A stretch of 46,142 nucleotides of DNA from Bacilli bacterium (GTDB taxonomy: Bacteria; Bacillota_I; Bacilli_A; RF39; UBA660), in assembly GCA_017441845.1 (NCBI GenBank), contig JAFRVB010000008.1, positions 1 through 46,142 of the forward strand. The letters run 5' to 3'. How positions within the stretch are numbered: position 1 is the first letter of the stretch; every line of letters begins with the position of its first letter. The notes beneath the pieces were generated by a model, which was not told the DNA's origin, did no database searches, and saw nothing but the letters and a program-made list of their open reading frames with translations. Positions 15,679-24,829 of the stretch are shown in pieces. A program made the translations under genes and the position numbers.

Positions 15679-16167
15679 TAATATCTTACCTACTTCTTCT
15701 TTATGTTTTGGAAGTAATCCTTCTTCTTCTGGATTATGAGAATAATAAACTGGTGTTACTAAATGATCTCTTACTTTATCTAAATCAGATACATCCCAAT
15801 GAAGCATATTTTTAGTATCATCATCATCTATTACACAGTAATGATCAATCTCAGGGTGTCTTTCTAAATACAAAAGTATTTCATCTTCTTTCCACATAGA
15901 AGCATCACCTTTTTTTACATTAGGAGTTCTCCCTATACACTCAATATTATATTTTTTAAATAACTTAAATACATTTCTAACCCATTTATTATAAATATAC
16001 CCCGTTTTTTCATCTATCGCATCTTTTGCGGAAGCTTCTATTACTACCTTACAATCATATTCACTACATATATCTGATAATATTTTTATCCTTCTTTCAA
16101 CATCTTCCATAGAACTATAATGAATAGTATCAAGTACTCCATCAAAATCAAGAAATATTACATTCAT
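15664..16167 (-). CDS. HAD-like hydrolase, Swiss Army Knife RNA-repair HAD type
   Basis: Small HAD-superfamily protein of 167 residues. Motif I is VIFLDFDGVLDT (two catalytic Asp at D7 and D9), a Ser in VIEASAKD is a candidate motif II, and motif IV is VIDDDD. The IHYSS...W.VRN region and the short cap resemble the HAD domain found in Swiss Army Knife RNA repair proteins, which act as 5'/3' polynucleotide or general phosphatases. The substrate cannot be told from sequence. The longer frame to 16221 has a hydrophobic head with no ribosome binding site. I chose the ATG at 16167, which has AGGTGAT 3 nt upstream and starts right at motif I. It is a single-gene unit. Confidence 0.8.
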   Translation of the reverse strand: MNVIFLDFDGVLDTIHYSSMEDVERRIKILSDICSEYDCKVVIEASAKDAIDEKTGYIYNKWVRNVFKLFKKYNIECIGRTPNVKKGDASMWKEDEILLYLERHPEIDHYCVIDDDDTKNMLHWDVSDLDKVRDHLVTPVYYSHNPEEEGLLPKHKEEVGKILKKQR

Positions 16168-16186
16168 ATAATCACCTGTAAAACAA

Positions 16187-16195
16187 ATTATAACA
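16187..16195 (-). promoter_or_regulatory. extended -10 promoter of the HAD-like gene
   Basis: The minus strand reads TGTTATAAT, 19 nt before the ATG at 16167 and directly after the PFOR terminator. Confidence 0.6.
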
Positions 16196-16203
16196 CAAAA
16201 GAA

Positions 16204-16225
16204 AAAGTTGTCATATGACAACTTT
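16204..16225 (-). terminator. PFOR terminator
   Basis: A 22-base palindrome (AAAGTTGTCA TA TGACAACTTT) is followed on the minus strand by TTC TTTTG. It ends at the PFOR stop codon. Confidence 0.85.
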
Positions 16226-19200
16226 TATTCTTTTTCATCTTCTTTATTAACTAAAGATTCATAATAATCATATCTACCTTGAGCATTATTTTGATTAGTT
16301 TCAAACATTTCTTCGCTTCTTTTATTAATCTTAGTTAATGTTAGATATCTATTTTCTCCTAATAAGAAATCTTTATATTTAGAGAAATCTGCTTGAGAGT
16401 CTGTACTAAATTCTTTAGTTGTTGGATTGTAATGGAATAATGGGAAGTAACCAGATTCAGTAGCATTCTTTTCTTCACTGATAGATGATTTCATTCCTTT
16501 GATTATTCCTTGAGCAATACATGGACAATAAGCAATTATAATACTTGGTCCATTATAACTCTCAGCTTCTTTTAATACTTTTATCGCATGGTTTGGATTA
16601 GCTCCAAGTGATATAGTACCAACATATACATGTGAATAATTTAGTGCCATTCTAGCAAGATCTTTCTTTTGAGATTCTTTACCAGTAGAAGCAAATTTAG
16701 CAATCGCACCAACACGCGTAGATTTAGATGCTTGACCACCAGTATTTGAATATACTTCTGTATCAAGTACTAAAATATTTACATTTTCTCTATTAGATAG
16801 AACATGATCTATTCCATTATATCCAATATCATATGCCCATCCGTCTCCTCCAATCATCCAGAAACTTCTAGGAGCAATATAATCTTTCAAATCTTTTAAT
16901 CCTTCTATCTTAGTTTCATCTACTACTTCTAATAATGCGTTAGCAGTATCTTCTGTTATATCAGTAACATAATCTTTATAGATAGATTTTTCGCTCTTTC
17001 TGACTTTATCCATATTTTCAGATATTAATGCTTTAATTCTATCTTTATAAGCATTATCAGCTATCTTCATACCATAACCATATTCAGCATTATCTTCAAA
17101 TAATGAGTTAGCCCATGGTAGATTATATGGCATAGATGGAACGCTCGCTCCATAGATAGAAGAACATCCAGTAGCATTAGCAACCACCATATTCTTTCCA
17201 AATAATTGAGTAACTAATTTAATATAAGGTGTTTCACCACATCCGGCACAAGCTCCACTATATTGGAATTTTGGTCTTACAAATTGGCTTCCTTTAACTG
17301 TATTAGTGCTCATTACATTTTCTTTATCAGAAACTTCTTCATATAAGTAATTAGCTTCTTCTCTCTTCTTATCATCAAGTAATTCTTTTTTCATTTTCAT
17401 AACTAAAGCTTTAGCTCCTGCTTTACCAGGACATACTTCAGCACAAGATCCACAACCAGTACAATCAGCTAAACTTATACCAATAATGAATTTATAAGTA
17501 TCGTCACCTATCTTAATATCTCTTAAGTTTCTTACTACTTCTACAGGAGCATCCATTACTTCTTTTTCATTAAGTAAGAACGGCCTAATAGCTCCATGTG
17601 GACATACTAGAGAACATAAATTACATTGTAGACAGTTATCTGCGTTATAGCAAGGTGACATATCAGCTGTATTTGGTTTATCAAATCTAGCGGTATCTGG
17701 ATCCATTCCTCCATCAGCATTCTTAATGAAACTACTTACTGGAAGATTTTCTCCTTCTAAATCATTTATTGTTTCAAATACATTTTTATTTCTTGGTATT
17801 TCATCCACGAAATCAGCATAAGGAACTTTTACCTGTACTAAAGCATCTAATGCCATATCTATAGCTTTTAAGTTCTTTTCTACTACATTTCCACCTTTAT
17901 TACCAAATTTAGTCTTTAAATTTTCTTTTATTTTAGTAATTGCGAATTCAAATGGAACAATCTTTCCTAATTTGAAGATAATCACTTCCATAATAGTACT
18001 TATCTTACCAGGAATACCTGCTTCATCTGATATCTTTTGTCCATCTACTACGTATAATTTAATATTTTTACTCTTTAAAATATTTTTATCATGAGATGAC
18101 ATAGTCTTTAATAACTCATCTCCACTCATAGTAGTATTAACTATAAACATACCATCTTTCTTAATAGTATCTAACATTCTCAATTTATTTATATAAGAAT
18201 CTTTAGTACAAACTACTAATGATGGTTGAGTTACATAATAACTTGCGCTTATTGGTTTTTTACCAAATCTTAAATTAGATATTGTTTTTCCTCCACTCTT
18301 ACGAGAATCATATCTAAAGTATCCTTGAACATAAGCATTAGTATTATCACCAGTTATCTTTAATAAATCTTTAGATGCTGAAATCATACCATCTGATCCA
18401 TAACCATATATTAAGAATTCTACATCATCACTTGGTATTACAAAGTTAGGATCATAATCTACAGATAAATGAGTAATATCATCTTCAATACCTATTGTGA
18501 AGTTATGATGAACTTCTCTAGTATCTAAGAAATCAAATACTCCTTTCATCATCGCAGGAGTTGTATTCTTAGAAGAAAGACCATATCTTCCTCCATAGAC
18601 ATTAACTCTTCTATCTACATTTCTAACTATATTTTGAACATCTAAGTATAGAGGTTCTCCAATAGAACCAGCTTCTTTAGTTCTATCAAGAACAGCAATC
18701 TTCTTAACTGTTTTAGGTAATGCTTTTAAGAAGTATTTTTCACTGAAAGGTCTATATAAATGTACTTCTATTAAACCAACATATTCACCTTTCTTATTTA
18801 AGTAATCTACTACTTCTTTAATAGTTTCACAGACAGAACCCATCGCTACAATAACTTTAGTCGCAGTAGAACTACCATAATAATTAAATGGTTCATAATC
18901 TTTACCAGTAATCTTATTAATTTGTTTCATATAATCATTAACTATATCAGGTACTTTATCATAATAAGGATTTCTTACTTCTACTTGTTGGAAGTAAATA
19001 TCTTCTCCTTGATTAGTACCATAGATTCTAGGTTTATTAGGATTCATTCCTCTACTTCTAAAATCAGCTAAGGCTTTTTTATCAATTAAATTTTTAACTT
19101 TTTCAGTATCTATTAATTCTACTTTATTAATCTCATGTGACGTTCTAAATCCATCGAAGAAATTTACAAATGGTACACTTCCTTTTATCGCAGATAAATG

Positions 19201-19659
19201 AGCTACTGCAGTTAAATCCATTACTTGTTGTACTGAAGACTCTGCTAACATCGCAAAACCTGTCTGTCTAACTGCATAAATATCCTGATGATCTCCAAAG
19301 ATTGATAAAGCGTGGCTTGCTAAAGATCTTGCAGAGACATTGATTACTCCTGGTAATAATTCTCCTGCAATCTTATACATATTAGGTATCATTAATAATA
19401 ACCCTTGTGAAGCTGTATAGGTAGTAGTTAAGGCACCTGCTCTTAATGAACCATGAACCATACCTGCAGCTCCTGCTTCAGATTCCATCTCTACTACTCT
19501 TGGTTTTGTACCAAAATAATTAAGTTTGTTTTCTCCACTCCATTTATCAGTAACTTCTGCCATAGGTGACGCTGGAGTTATCGGATATATTCCAGCTACT
19601 TCAGTAAAGTTATAAGATACATATGCACAAGCTTCATTTCCATCCATAATTTTCTTCAT
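16225..19659 (-). CDS. nifJ: pyruvate:ferredoxin (flavodoxin) oxidoreductase
   Basis: The enzyme oxidises pyruvate plus CoA to acetyl-CoA and CO2, reducing ferredoxin, the central step of anaerobic fermentation. The single-chain form (about 1144 residues) shows all expected parts. The N-terminal domain has GIYPITPASPMAE. Two ferredoxin-type [4Fe-4S] sites follow at about residues 675-705 (CLQCNLCSLVCP) and 735-755 (CTGCGSCAEVCPG). The proximal cluster is CAGCGE with ATGCSSIYG, and the thiamine-diphosphate motif GDGWAYDIGY continues to NTGGQASKS. The TTG at 19677 lies inside GGAGG; the ATG at 19659 (MKKIMDGNEA) matches the usual family start. It is transcribed alone from an extended -10 promoter. 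Confidence 0.97.
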   Translation of the reverse strand: MKKIMDGNEACAYVSYNFTEVAGIYPITPASPMAEVTDKWSGENKLNYFGTKPRVVEMESEAGAAGMVHGSLRAGALTTTYTASQGLLLMIPNMYKIAGELLPGVINVSARSLASHALSIFGDHQDIYAVRQTGFAMLAESSVQQVMDLTAVAHLSAIKGSVPFVNFFDGFRTSHEINKVELIDTEKVKNLIDKKALADFRSRGMNPNKPRIYGTNQGEDIYFQQVEVRNPYYDKVPDIVNDYMKQINKITGKDYEPFNYYGSSTATKVIVAMGSVCETIKEVVDYLNKKGEYVGLIEVHLYRPFSEKYFLKALPKTVKKIAVLDRTKEAGSIGEPLYLDVQNIVRNVDRRVNVYGGRYGLSSKNTTPAMMKGVFDFLDTREVHHNFTIGIEDDITHLSVDYDPNFVIPSDDVEFLIYGYGSDGMISASKDLLKITGDNTNAYVQGYFRYDSRKSGGKTISNLRFGKKPISASYYVTQPSLVVCTKDSYINKLRMLDTIKKDGMFIVNTTMSGDELLKTMSSHDKNILKSKNIKLYVVDGQKISDEAGIPGKISTIMEVIIFKLGKIVPFEFAITKIKENLKTKFGNKGGNVVEKNLKAIDMALDALVQVKVPYADFVDEIPRNKNVFETINDLEGENLPVSSFIKNADGGMDPDTARFDKPNTADMSPCYNADNCLQCNLCSLVCPHGAIRPFLLNEKEVMDAPVEVVRNLRDIKIGDDTYKFIIGISLADCTGCGSCAEVCPGKAGAKALVMKMKKELLDDKKREEANYLYEEVSDKENVMSTNTVKGSQFVRPKFQYSGACAGCGETPYIKLVTQLFGKNMVVANATGCSSIYGASVPSMPYNLPWANSLFEDNAEYGYGMKIADNAYKDRIKALISENMDKVRKSEKSIYKDYVTDITEDTANALLEVVDETKIEGLKDLKDYIAPRSFWMIGGDGWAYDIGYNGIDHVLSNRENVNILVLDTEVYSNTGGQASKSTRVGAIAKFASTGKESQKKDLARMALNYSHVYVGTISLGANPNHAIKVLKEAESYNGPSIIIAYCPCIAQGIIKGMKSSISEEKNATESGYFPLFHYNPTTKEFSTDSQADFSKYKDFLLGENRYLTLTKINKRSEEMFETNQNNAQGRYDYYESLVNKEDEKE

Positions 19660-19682
19660 ATAAACATCATCCTCCAATTATA

Positions 19683-19691
19683 ATTATATCA
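19683..19691 (-). promoter_or_regulatory. extended -10 promoter of the PFOR gene
   Basis: The minus strand reads TGATATAAT, followed within 12 nt by GGAGG and the start region. Confidence 0.6.
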
Positions 19692-19705
19692 CGATTAATA
19701 AAAAA

Positions 19706-19725
19706 AACTCTAATTACTTAGAGTT
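19706..19725 (-). terminator. terminator of the 23725-19733 operon
   Basis: On the minus strand AACTCTAA, loop GTAA and TTAGAGTT form an 8-bp stem followed by six T. Confidence 0.85.
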
Positions 19726-19732
19726 TTTTATT

Positions 19733-21265
19733 CTATTTGTAAAGTACATATCCTTCTAAAGAATCTACTATGTACTTTTCATTTTCCTTACTTATCATTA
19801 TATACTTAATATAGAAATCATATTTATCATTCAAATGTACTAAAGCATGTTTTTCAACATATTTATTAAATGCTTCATCTCCATTTTCTATACCATATTT
19901 ACCATAAGAAGTAAAATTATAATTAGTTCCTTTAATTGAAATCTTATCTATTTTTCCATTTGTCATTATTTCTTCTAAATATTTATATTTACTAATATCT
20001 ATCTTTTGATCTTCATTAACTGCGACAGCAGAATTAAATTCTTCTAAAGTCTTTACTTCATATTTATCTATCGCATCTTTATCTATATAATCAGGTAATT
20101 TATATTTAGATTTATCATCCATATCTACAATATAATCATAAATATTTTTTACCCTATTCTTATCAGTAACACTTAATGAATTAAATGTCATATTATTAGT
20201 ATAAATATTAGTTAATCTATTTACTTGAGAATTAATAACTGCATCTCTAATATTACATCCAGGTATTATAAACATTATAAATACTAATGAACAAAATACT
20301 AATAATGATTCAACTATATATTTCTTATCTTTATAAATTAATAATCCTAAAGCAAATACTTCAAATAATACAAACATTAATCCAACATATCTAGTAATTG
20401 TAAATCCATAATCATGTACTTGATTAAATAATACATATATTTGTAATATTAATGGAATTATAAATATATATTTTAACCATTTACTATTAAATTCATAATA
20501 TTTACCCTTATAATTATCAGCCATAATACTTAGAGGTAAGAATAATAAGAATAAACATCCTATAATCATATATACTGAGTATATAGAATAATTTAAAGTA
20601 AATAATCCTTTAAATACATATACTATTACTATTAAAAAGTAAATATTCATTATAATCATTAATACTTTACTTATTAATATATCACTAAGTACAGTAACTT
20701 TATCATCATTATAAACTAAACTCATTATTACTGAAGGTATTAAATAAACACCAGTTACTAAGTAATATATTACATAAATATAATCAGTTAATTTATCATT
20801 AAAGATCATATAATCTGTTAATAAGAATAATATTATTAAACCAAAAGCTAAAATTGAATAGATAATATATATTTGTAATAAATTTTCAAATAATTTACAT
20901 AAGTATTTAGGAAGAGATTTTTCTCTTCTAATTATTATATAGAAATCTAATGTAAATAATATTATAACTACTCCTATATAGAATAATACTAATTCTACAG
21001 GAGGTTTACCAGATAATAGTATTCCTGAAATTATACCTAGTATTAAAGCAATTACATACATTAATTTCTTATGAGAATATTCTGCATAAAATACTATAGG
21101 TAACATAATAGTAAAGGCATATGCGATAAATAAATATTCTTCAAAATTAAATATCATTGCATATAATGTAAATAATACTATTAAAATATTAATTATTTTA
21201 AAATTATTATAGAATTTAACATAATTTTTATTTAATTTTTTTAATTCTTCTTTAATAAATTTCAT
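19733..21265 (-). CDS. polytopic membrane protein, DUF4153-like
   Basis: 510 residues. The first 340 residues hold about ten to twelve hydrophobic segments (for example INILIVLFTLYAMIF, LFIAYAFTIMLPIVFYAEY). The last 160 residues are soluble: LSVTDKNRVKNIYDYI, DMDDKSKYKLPDYID, then a beta-rich part. This layout and the NRVKNIYDYI element resemble DUF4153 proteins, whose role is unknown. The gene ends an operon with the phosphodiester glycosidase and the two-unit membrane protein, so a role in envelope polymers is a fair guess. The family call is from pattern and layout. Confidence 0.7.
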   Translation of the reverse strand: MKFIKEELKKLNKNYVKFYNNFKIINILIVLFTLYAMIFNFEEYLFIAYAFTIMLPIVFYAEYSHKKLMYVIALILGIISGILLSGKPPVELVLFYIGVVIILFTLDFYIIIRREKSLPKYLCKLFENLLQIYIIYSILAFGLIILFLLTDYMIFNDKLTDYIYVIYYLVTGVYLIPSVIMSLVYNDDKVTVLSDILISKVLMIIMNIYFLIVIVYVFKGLFTLNYSIYSVYMIIGCLFLLFLPLSIMADNYKGKYYEFNSKWLKYIFIIPLILQIYVLFNQVHDYGFTITRYVGLMFVLFEVFALGLLIYKDKKYIVESLLVFCSLVFIMFIIPGCNIRDAVINSQVNRLTNIYTNNMTFNSLSVTDKNRVKNIYDYIVDMDDKSKYKLPDYIDKDAIDKYEVKTLEEFNSAVAVNEDQKIDISKYKYLEEIMTNGKIDKISIKGTNYNFTSYGKYGIENGDEAFNKYVEKHALVHLNDKYDFYIKYIMISKENEKYIVDSLEGYVLYK

Positions 21266-21275
21266 CTTATCACCT

Positions 21276-22355
21276 CTAATAATTCTTAACTGGAGCTTTA
21301 GCTGGTTTATTTAATTTATTTGTAACTATCCAAGCATTAGATACTGTTCTACCACCATATTCTCCTCCAGCAGATGGTCTATTAAATAGTTCTCCTTCTA
21401 CACTCATGGTAGCAGAAGCCCCTCCATCTAAATTAGCAGCGTTATATACTTTATAACGTTTTAATATTGTGATTAAGTCATTCATTGTAGCACCTATAGA
21501 GTATCCAGGTAATCTTCCCTCAATACTTAACATGATAACTACTCCATCTTTTCTTTGACCAATAACAGTTCTTGGAGCAATACCCCAACCTCCATCTCCA
21601 TGGACAGTTAAAGGTTTACCATTAACTATTAAGTTTGGACCAAATTCAACTGCATCCATCATACCATCAGCTATAGCTTGTTGTGGAGTTTCACTTGTTA
21701 AGAATAATTTATGATCTTTAGTAAATCCAATCAATTCACCAGAACCTCTATTATTCTCCCAAACAAGTTTTCCATCTTCAATGATATTACCATGAGGGAA
21801 TGAACCATTACCCCATCCATCAACATCTCTAAATCCTCCACCGTTAATACCAACTAAAGCATTATTATTTTTAACCATAGTATTAACACTCTCACCCATA
21901 ACTCCTAGTCTAGATGAAACAGCTAATTCTACATCTCTTGGGTCATATACACCAATAACATATCCCTTAAATGATTTCTCTTCTAAACGAATTATTTTAT
22001 ATACATCATTACCAGGATCTTTTTTAAATAATTCTCTTTCATATTTAGATGAATATTTCTTAGTAAACATATCTTCTCCATTAATACTAATATCATCTAA
22101 ATTAATATCTTCATCTGTTTCTTCTACATAGTTTCTAGCTAAAATCCTATTAATAGTATCTTCATCATATAAAGTTCTAGCTAAATAAGCATGAGACTTA
22201 GTAGTCATAGCTGTAGTAATAAAGAAATTCATAAATTTATCAGTATGAATAAGTACTAATACACCTATACATAATAAGTCTAATAATAATACAAATACAG
22301 TGAATTTTTTAAATTTAAATCTAAGTTTTTTCTTCTTTTTCTTCTTCCTTAACAT
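21276..22355 (-). CDS. membrane-anchored phosphodiester glycosidase (NAGPA domain)
   Basis: 359 residues. A very basic cytosolic head (MLRKKKKKKKLRFKFKK) and one transmembrane segment (FTVFVLLLDLLCIGVLVLI) are followed by an extracellular NAGPA-type domain. Its signatures are VGINGGGFRD, the GSFPHGNIIEDG segment, GFTKDHKLFL, APRTVIGQRKDGVV and NAANLDGGASATM. Relatives remove or transfer sugars in phosphodiester linkage, as in N-acetylglucosamine-1-phosphodiester glycosidase and exopolysaccharide proteins; teichoic-acid-like or glycan-phosphate substrates are plausible here. A paralog lies at 27736-28746 and shares the pre-domain element MTTKSHxYLA. It begins 2 nt after the upstream gene ends. 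Confidence 0.88.
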   Translation of the reverse strand: MLRKKKKKKKLRFKFKKFTVFVLLLDLLCIGVLVLIHTDKFMNFFITTAMTTKSHAYLARTLYDEDTINRILARNYVEETDEDINLDDISINGEDMFTKKYSSKYERELFKKDPGNDVYKIIRLEEKSFKGYVIGVYDPRDVELAVSSRLGVMGESVNTMVKNNNALVGINGGGFRDVDGWGNGSFPHGNIIEDGKLVWENNRGSGELIGFTKDHKLFLTSETPQQAIADGMMDAVEFGPNLIVNGKPLTVHGDGGWGIAPRTVIGQRKDGVVIMLSIEGRLPGYSIGATMNDLITILKRYKVYNAANLDGGASATMSVEGELFNRPSAGGEYGGRTVSNAWIVTNKLNKPAKAPVKNY

Positions 22356-22357
22356 AA

Positions 22358-23725
22358 TTACACCATATATGGATCATCTTCTAATCCACTACCTCTATTA
22401 ATTGATTGTTTATTGATTGTTATAACAGGTACTAAATATCTCGCATCAGTAAAACTAGCTTCTTCGATACTACCATTATTATGATATACATATAAAGTAT
22501 CCGCATCATTTGAATTAACTAAGTAATAATCATCTAAAATAGATGTATTATTATAATCAAATATATTAAGAAGTCCTACTTTACTAATATATTTCTCTGT
22601 AAATATATTTTTATATTTATATTTATTATCATATGTTAATTCTCCAATAAACTGATACTCATCTAATAATAATTTATTATATGTTCTAGAATAATAGAAA
22701 TCTGTATTTAAATATCTAGCTACACTTCCATAATCTAGTACATTGAAAACATTAGATTCATCAGAGAATTCCATACTAACAAATTGATTATTTTCTTTAA
22801 TATAACCATTATAAACTAATTTTAATCTACTATTATTATCAGAGAATACTTTCCACATATCATTACCTAATCTAACATAACCACCTACATAGTTAGTATT
22901 CTTACCTTGTTTAATAACATATGGAGTATTCATATCTCCATTACCACCAGTAATATTAGTATTCTTCTTAAAAGTCATAACTGCTCTAACACCATAACTT
23001 TCAGTAGAAGAAATACCATTAACAGTACCTTCTTCATCTACATATAAGAATTTATCAGTATCATTAGTTCCAAGTACATAGAAATATTTATTAATATTTA
23101 AATAACTATTCTTACCACCAGCCTTAGTATAATCACTAATACTTAAAGTAGTAACATAGTCTTTATACTCTTCTTCACCAGTTTCAATACTCTTAGCACC
23201 TATCTTATCAATAGTATATTTAGTCATTTTAATAAACTTATCTGGATAAGGAATAGTATCATAATAAACACCACTATGATCTCTAATTAAAGGATTATTA
23301 TCAGTTTTATTTAAGAATGTTTTAACATTACCAGTTAAATAATCATCTTCTCCATTCATAAAACTAGCATTAACATCATCACTGATTACTTTAACACTAC
23401 CATCATCTAAAACTCTAATAATTCTGAATAATCTGTTACCAAATTTAACATAGTTATTAGCAACATTACCTTTAAAGAAATATCCAGTATCATCTTTATA
23501 TAGACCTTTTCCATTAGTAGTAATTCTCATTTTACTAGTAACTACTTCACCTAATGTACCTTTAGATAATTCTTCTGTATTAAATTGTTTATCATATGCT
23601 TTATAGCATCTAATTTCATAATATAATCCTACTGATATTAATAAAAGTAAACTAATTATATTAAATATTAATTCACTCTTTTTAAAAGGATGTTTATTTT
23701 TCTTTTTTCTTCTTAACTTCATCAT
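22358..23725 (-). CDS. membrane-anchored protein with two tandem surface units
   Basis: 455 residues. After a basic head and a transmembrane segment (LIFNIISLLLLISVGLYYEI) two related extracellular units follow. Unit 1 (about 80-275) starts NNYVKFGNRLFRIIRVLDDG and ends with VRAVMTFKK...GGNGDMNTPYVI. Unit 2 (about 280-455) starts GGYVRLGNDMWKVF and ends LVPVITINK...GSGLEDDPYMV. This F/W-R-I start and VxPVITL...GxGTxxxPYxV end are a repeated pattern in surface proteins of gut Bacillota (DUF6273-like). Function unknown. First gene of an operon with the glycosidase and the DUF4153-like protein. Confidence 0.75.
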   Translation of the reverse strand: MMKLRRKKKNKHPFKKSELIFNIISLLLLISVGLYYEIRCYKAYDKQFNTEELSKGTLGEVVTSKMRITTNGKGLYKDDTGYFFKGNVANNYVKFGNRLFRIIRVLDDGSVKVISDDVNASFMNGEDDYLTGNVKTFLNKTDNNPLIRDHSGVYYDTIPYPDKFIKMTKYTIDKIGAKSIETGEEEYKDYVTTLSISDYTKAGGKNSYLNINKYFYVLGTNDTDKFLYVDEEGTVNGISSTESYGVRAVMTFKKNTNITGGNGDMNTPYVIKQGKNTNYVGGYVRLGNDMWKVFSDNNSRLKLVYNGYIKENNQFVSMEFSDESNVFNVLDYGSVARYLNTDFYYSRTYNKLLLDEYQFIGELTYDNKYKYKNIFTEKYISKVGLLNIFDYNNTSILDDYYLVNSNDADTLYVYHNNGSIEEASFTDARYLVPVITINKQSINRGSGLEDDPYMV

Positions 23726-23750
23726 AATTAATTCCTAGTATTCATAATAA

Positions 23751-23779
23751 ATTATATCAAAAATAATACTCATATTCAA
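23751..23779 (-). promoter_or_regulatory. promoter of the 23725-19733 operon
   Basis: On the minus strand TTGAAT (23779-23774), a 17-nt spacer and an extended -10 TGATATAAT (23759-23751). It follows the terminator of the wall-enzyme operon. Confidence 0.75.
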
Positions 23780-23787
23780 CAAAGAAA

Positions 23788-23807
23788 AAAAGCAATTAAT
23801 TGCTTTT
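23788..23807 (-). terminator. terminator of the wall-enzyme operon
   Basis: AAAAGCAATT and AATTGCTTTT form a 20-base perfect palindrome followed on the minus strand by TTTC. It touches the stop codon at 23807-23809. Confidence 0.8.
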
Positions 23808-24817
23808 TAATAACCATTATATCTAAGTACATTAGTATAACTAGAATAATTTTTCTTAGTAAACTTTCTAACGGCGATAGAATCAGCACTCCAAGGACCA
23901 TGACCACTAGTTGCTTCTACGTATTTACCATTACCTATATACATAGCAACATGTCTACCTTCAATGAATAAAATATCACCAGCTTGTAGATTAGAATATG
24001 ATGGTTTGCCTAGATTAGTAACTCTACTACCTAATCTTTTTAATGATGGACTAACTCTACAACCACCATCTAACGCAGTACTACCTTTCTTACAATATTT
24101 TAAGAATATTGGATCGTTAGCACCATGAGCATAGGCAGCATTGATAAAAGTTACACATACATAAGTCTTATCCCAGGTTTTTCCAGCAGGTGGAGTTCCA
24201 TCACTATGTCCTTTCGCAGCTTTAGCCTTACGTCCATTGGTACCACAGAAATAACATCCACACTTAGAAGCATAAGGTTTCTTACCATAATTAAATGAAT
24301 CATCAGCAGCTATCTTAACTGCCCAACTGATTGCCCCTTGTACTTGAGCATCTCTATTACCAGAAGTAACGTTACTAGTATAATCAGTACCAGTACCATT
24401 AGGATCTCCATCTATACCACTATACTTACTAGGATCAATAATCATAGTACCAGTTTTCTGTTTACCAGAATCTTTCTTCTTTATGTAATTAGAACTACCT
24501 TTAGAAAAACTTACTCCTTTAGCTTCAGAAAAACATTGTGCTATTTGAAAAGTATCTTTCATAAAAGTCATATTCATAATTAAATTAACAAATATAGGTA
24601 AAAATACTACTATTAGTAAAGCTTTAACTACATTTCTAATTCTTTTCTTATATACTTCATTCTTATCAGCATCTACAGAAGTAACAACTCTAAAAAATAG
24701 GTACGCTAAAGATACCATTGCGATTATCGGTCCAATGATAAGAATCATATCAAAGATAGTTTTTAAGATCTTGGCTATTATTGCTATACCATGATCACTA
24801 CATGTAGTTAGTATCAT
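23807..24817 (-). CDS. pilin-like two-helix domain fused to NlpC/P60 wall peptidase
   Basis: 336 residues. The first 95 form the shared module: Cys6, helix 1 (about 22-45, with IIGP), a basic loop (KNEVYKKRIRN), helix 2 (about 62-83) and Cys95. Positive charges put the loop inside and both ends outside. A linker follows with KTGTMIIDPSKY (121-132). The C-terminal domain (about 160-336) is NlpC/P60-like: YVCVTFINAAYAHG with catalytic Cys221, then LQAGDILFIEGRHVAMYIGNG with His289. An extra cysteine-rich insert (KCGCYFCG) sits at about 185-191 before the nucleophile. Expected activity is cleavage of peptidoglycan stem peptides. It is the last gene of an operon with two siblings that share the module. 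Confidence 0.85.
   Translation of the reverse strand: MILTTCSDHGIAIIAKILKTIFDMILIIGPIIAMVSLAYLFFRVVTSVDADKNEVYKKRIRNVVKALLIVVFLPIFVNLIMNMTFMKDTFQIAQCFSEAKGVSFSKGSSNYIKKKDSGKQKTGTMIIDPSKYSGIDGDPNGTGTDYTSNVTSGNRDAQVQGAISWAVKIAADDSFNYGKKPYASKCGCYFCGTNGRKAKAAKGHSDGTPPAGKTWDKTYVCVTFINAAYAHGANDPIFLKYCKKGSTALDGGCRVSPSLKRLGSRVTNLGKPSYSNLQAGDILFIEGRHVAMYIGNGKYVEATSGHGPWSADSIAVRKFTKKNYSSYTNVLRYNGY
24398..24817 (-). repeat. copy 1 of a duplicated membrane-module coding segment
   Basis: Codes for residues 1-140 of the NlpC/P60 fusion. It is a close copy of 25664-26083: over the first 100 residues I count 8 differences. A third, more diverged copy is at 27258-27677. The similarity stops after the linker, where the enzymes diverge. 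Confidence 0.85.
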
Positions 24818-24829
24818 TTAATCACCCTT

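Noticed and set aside
24338-24583. Plus-strand frame antisense to the NlpC/P60 fusion (also 25271-25456 and 27367-27609)
   Set aside because: They mirror the coding repeats of the opposite strand, lack ribosome binding sites and have shadow-like composition.
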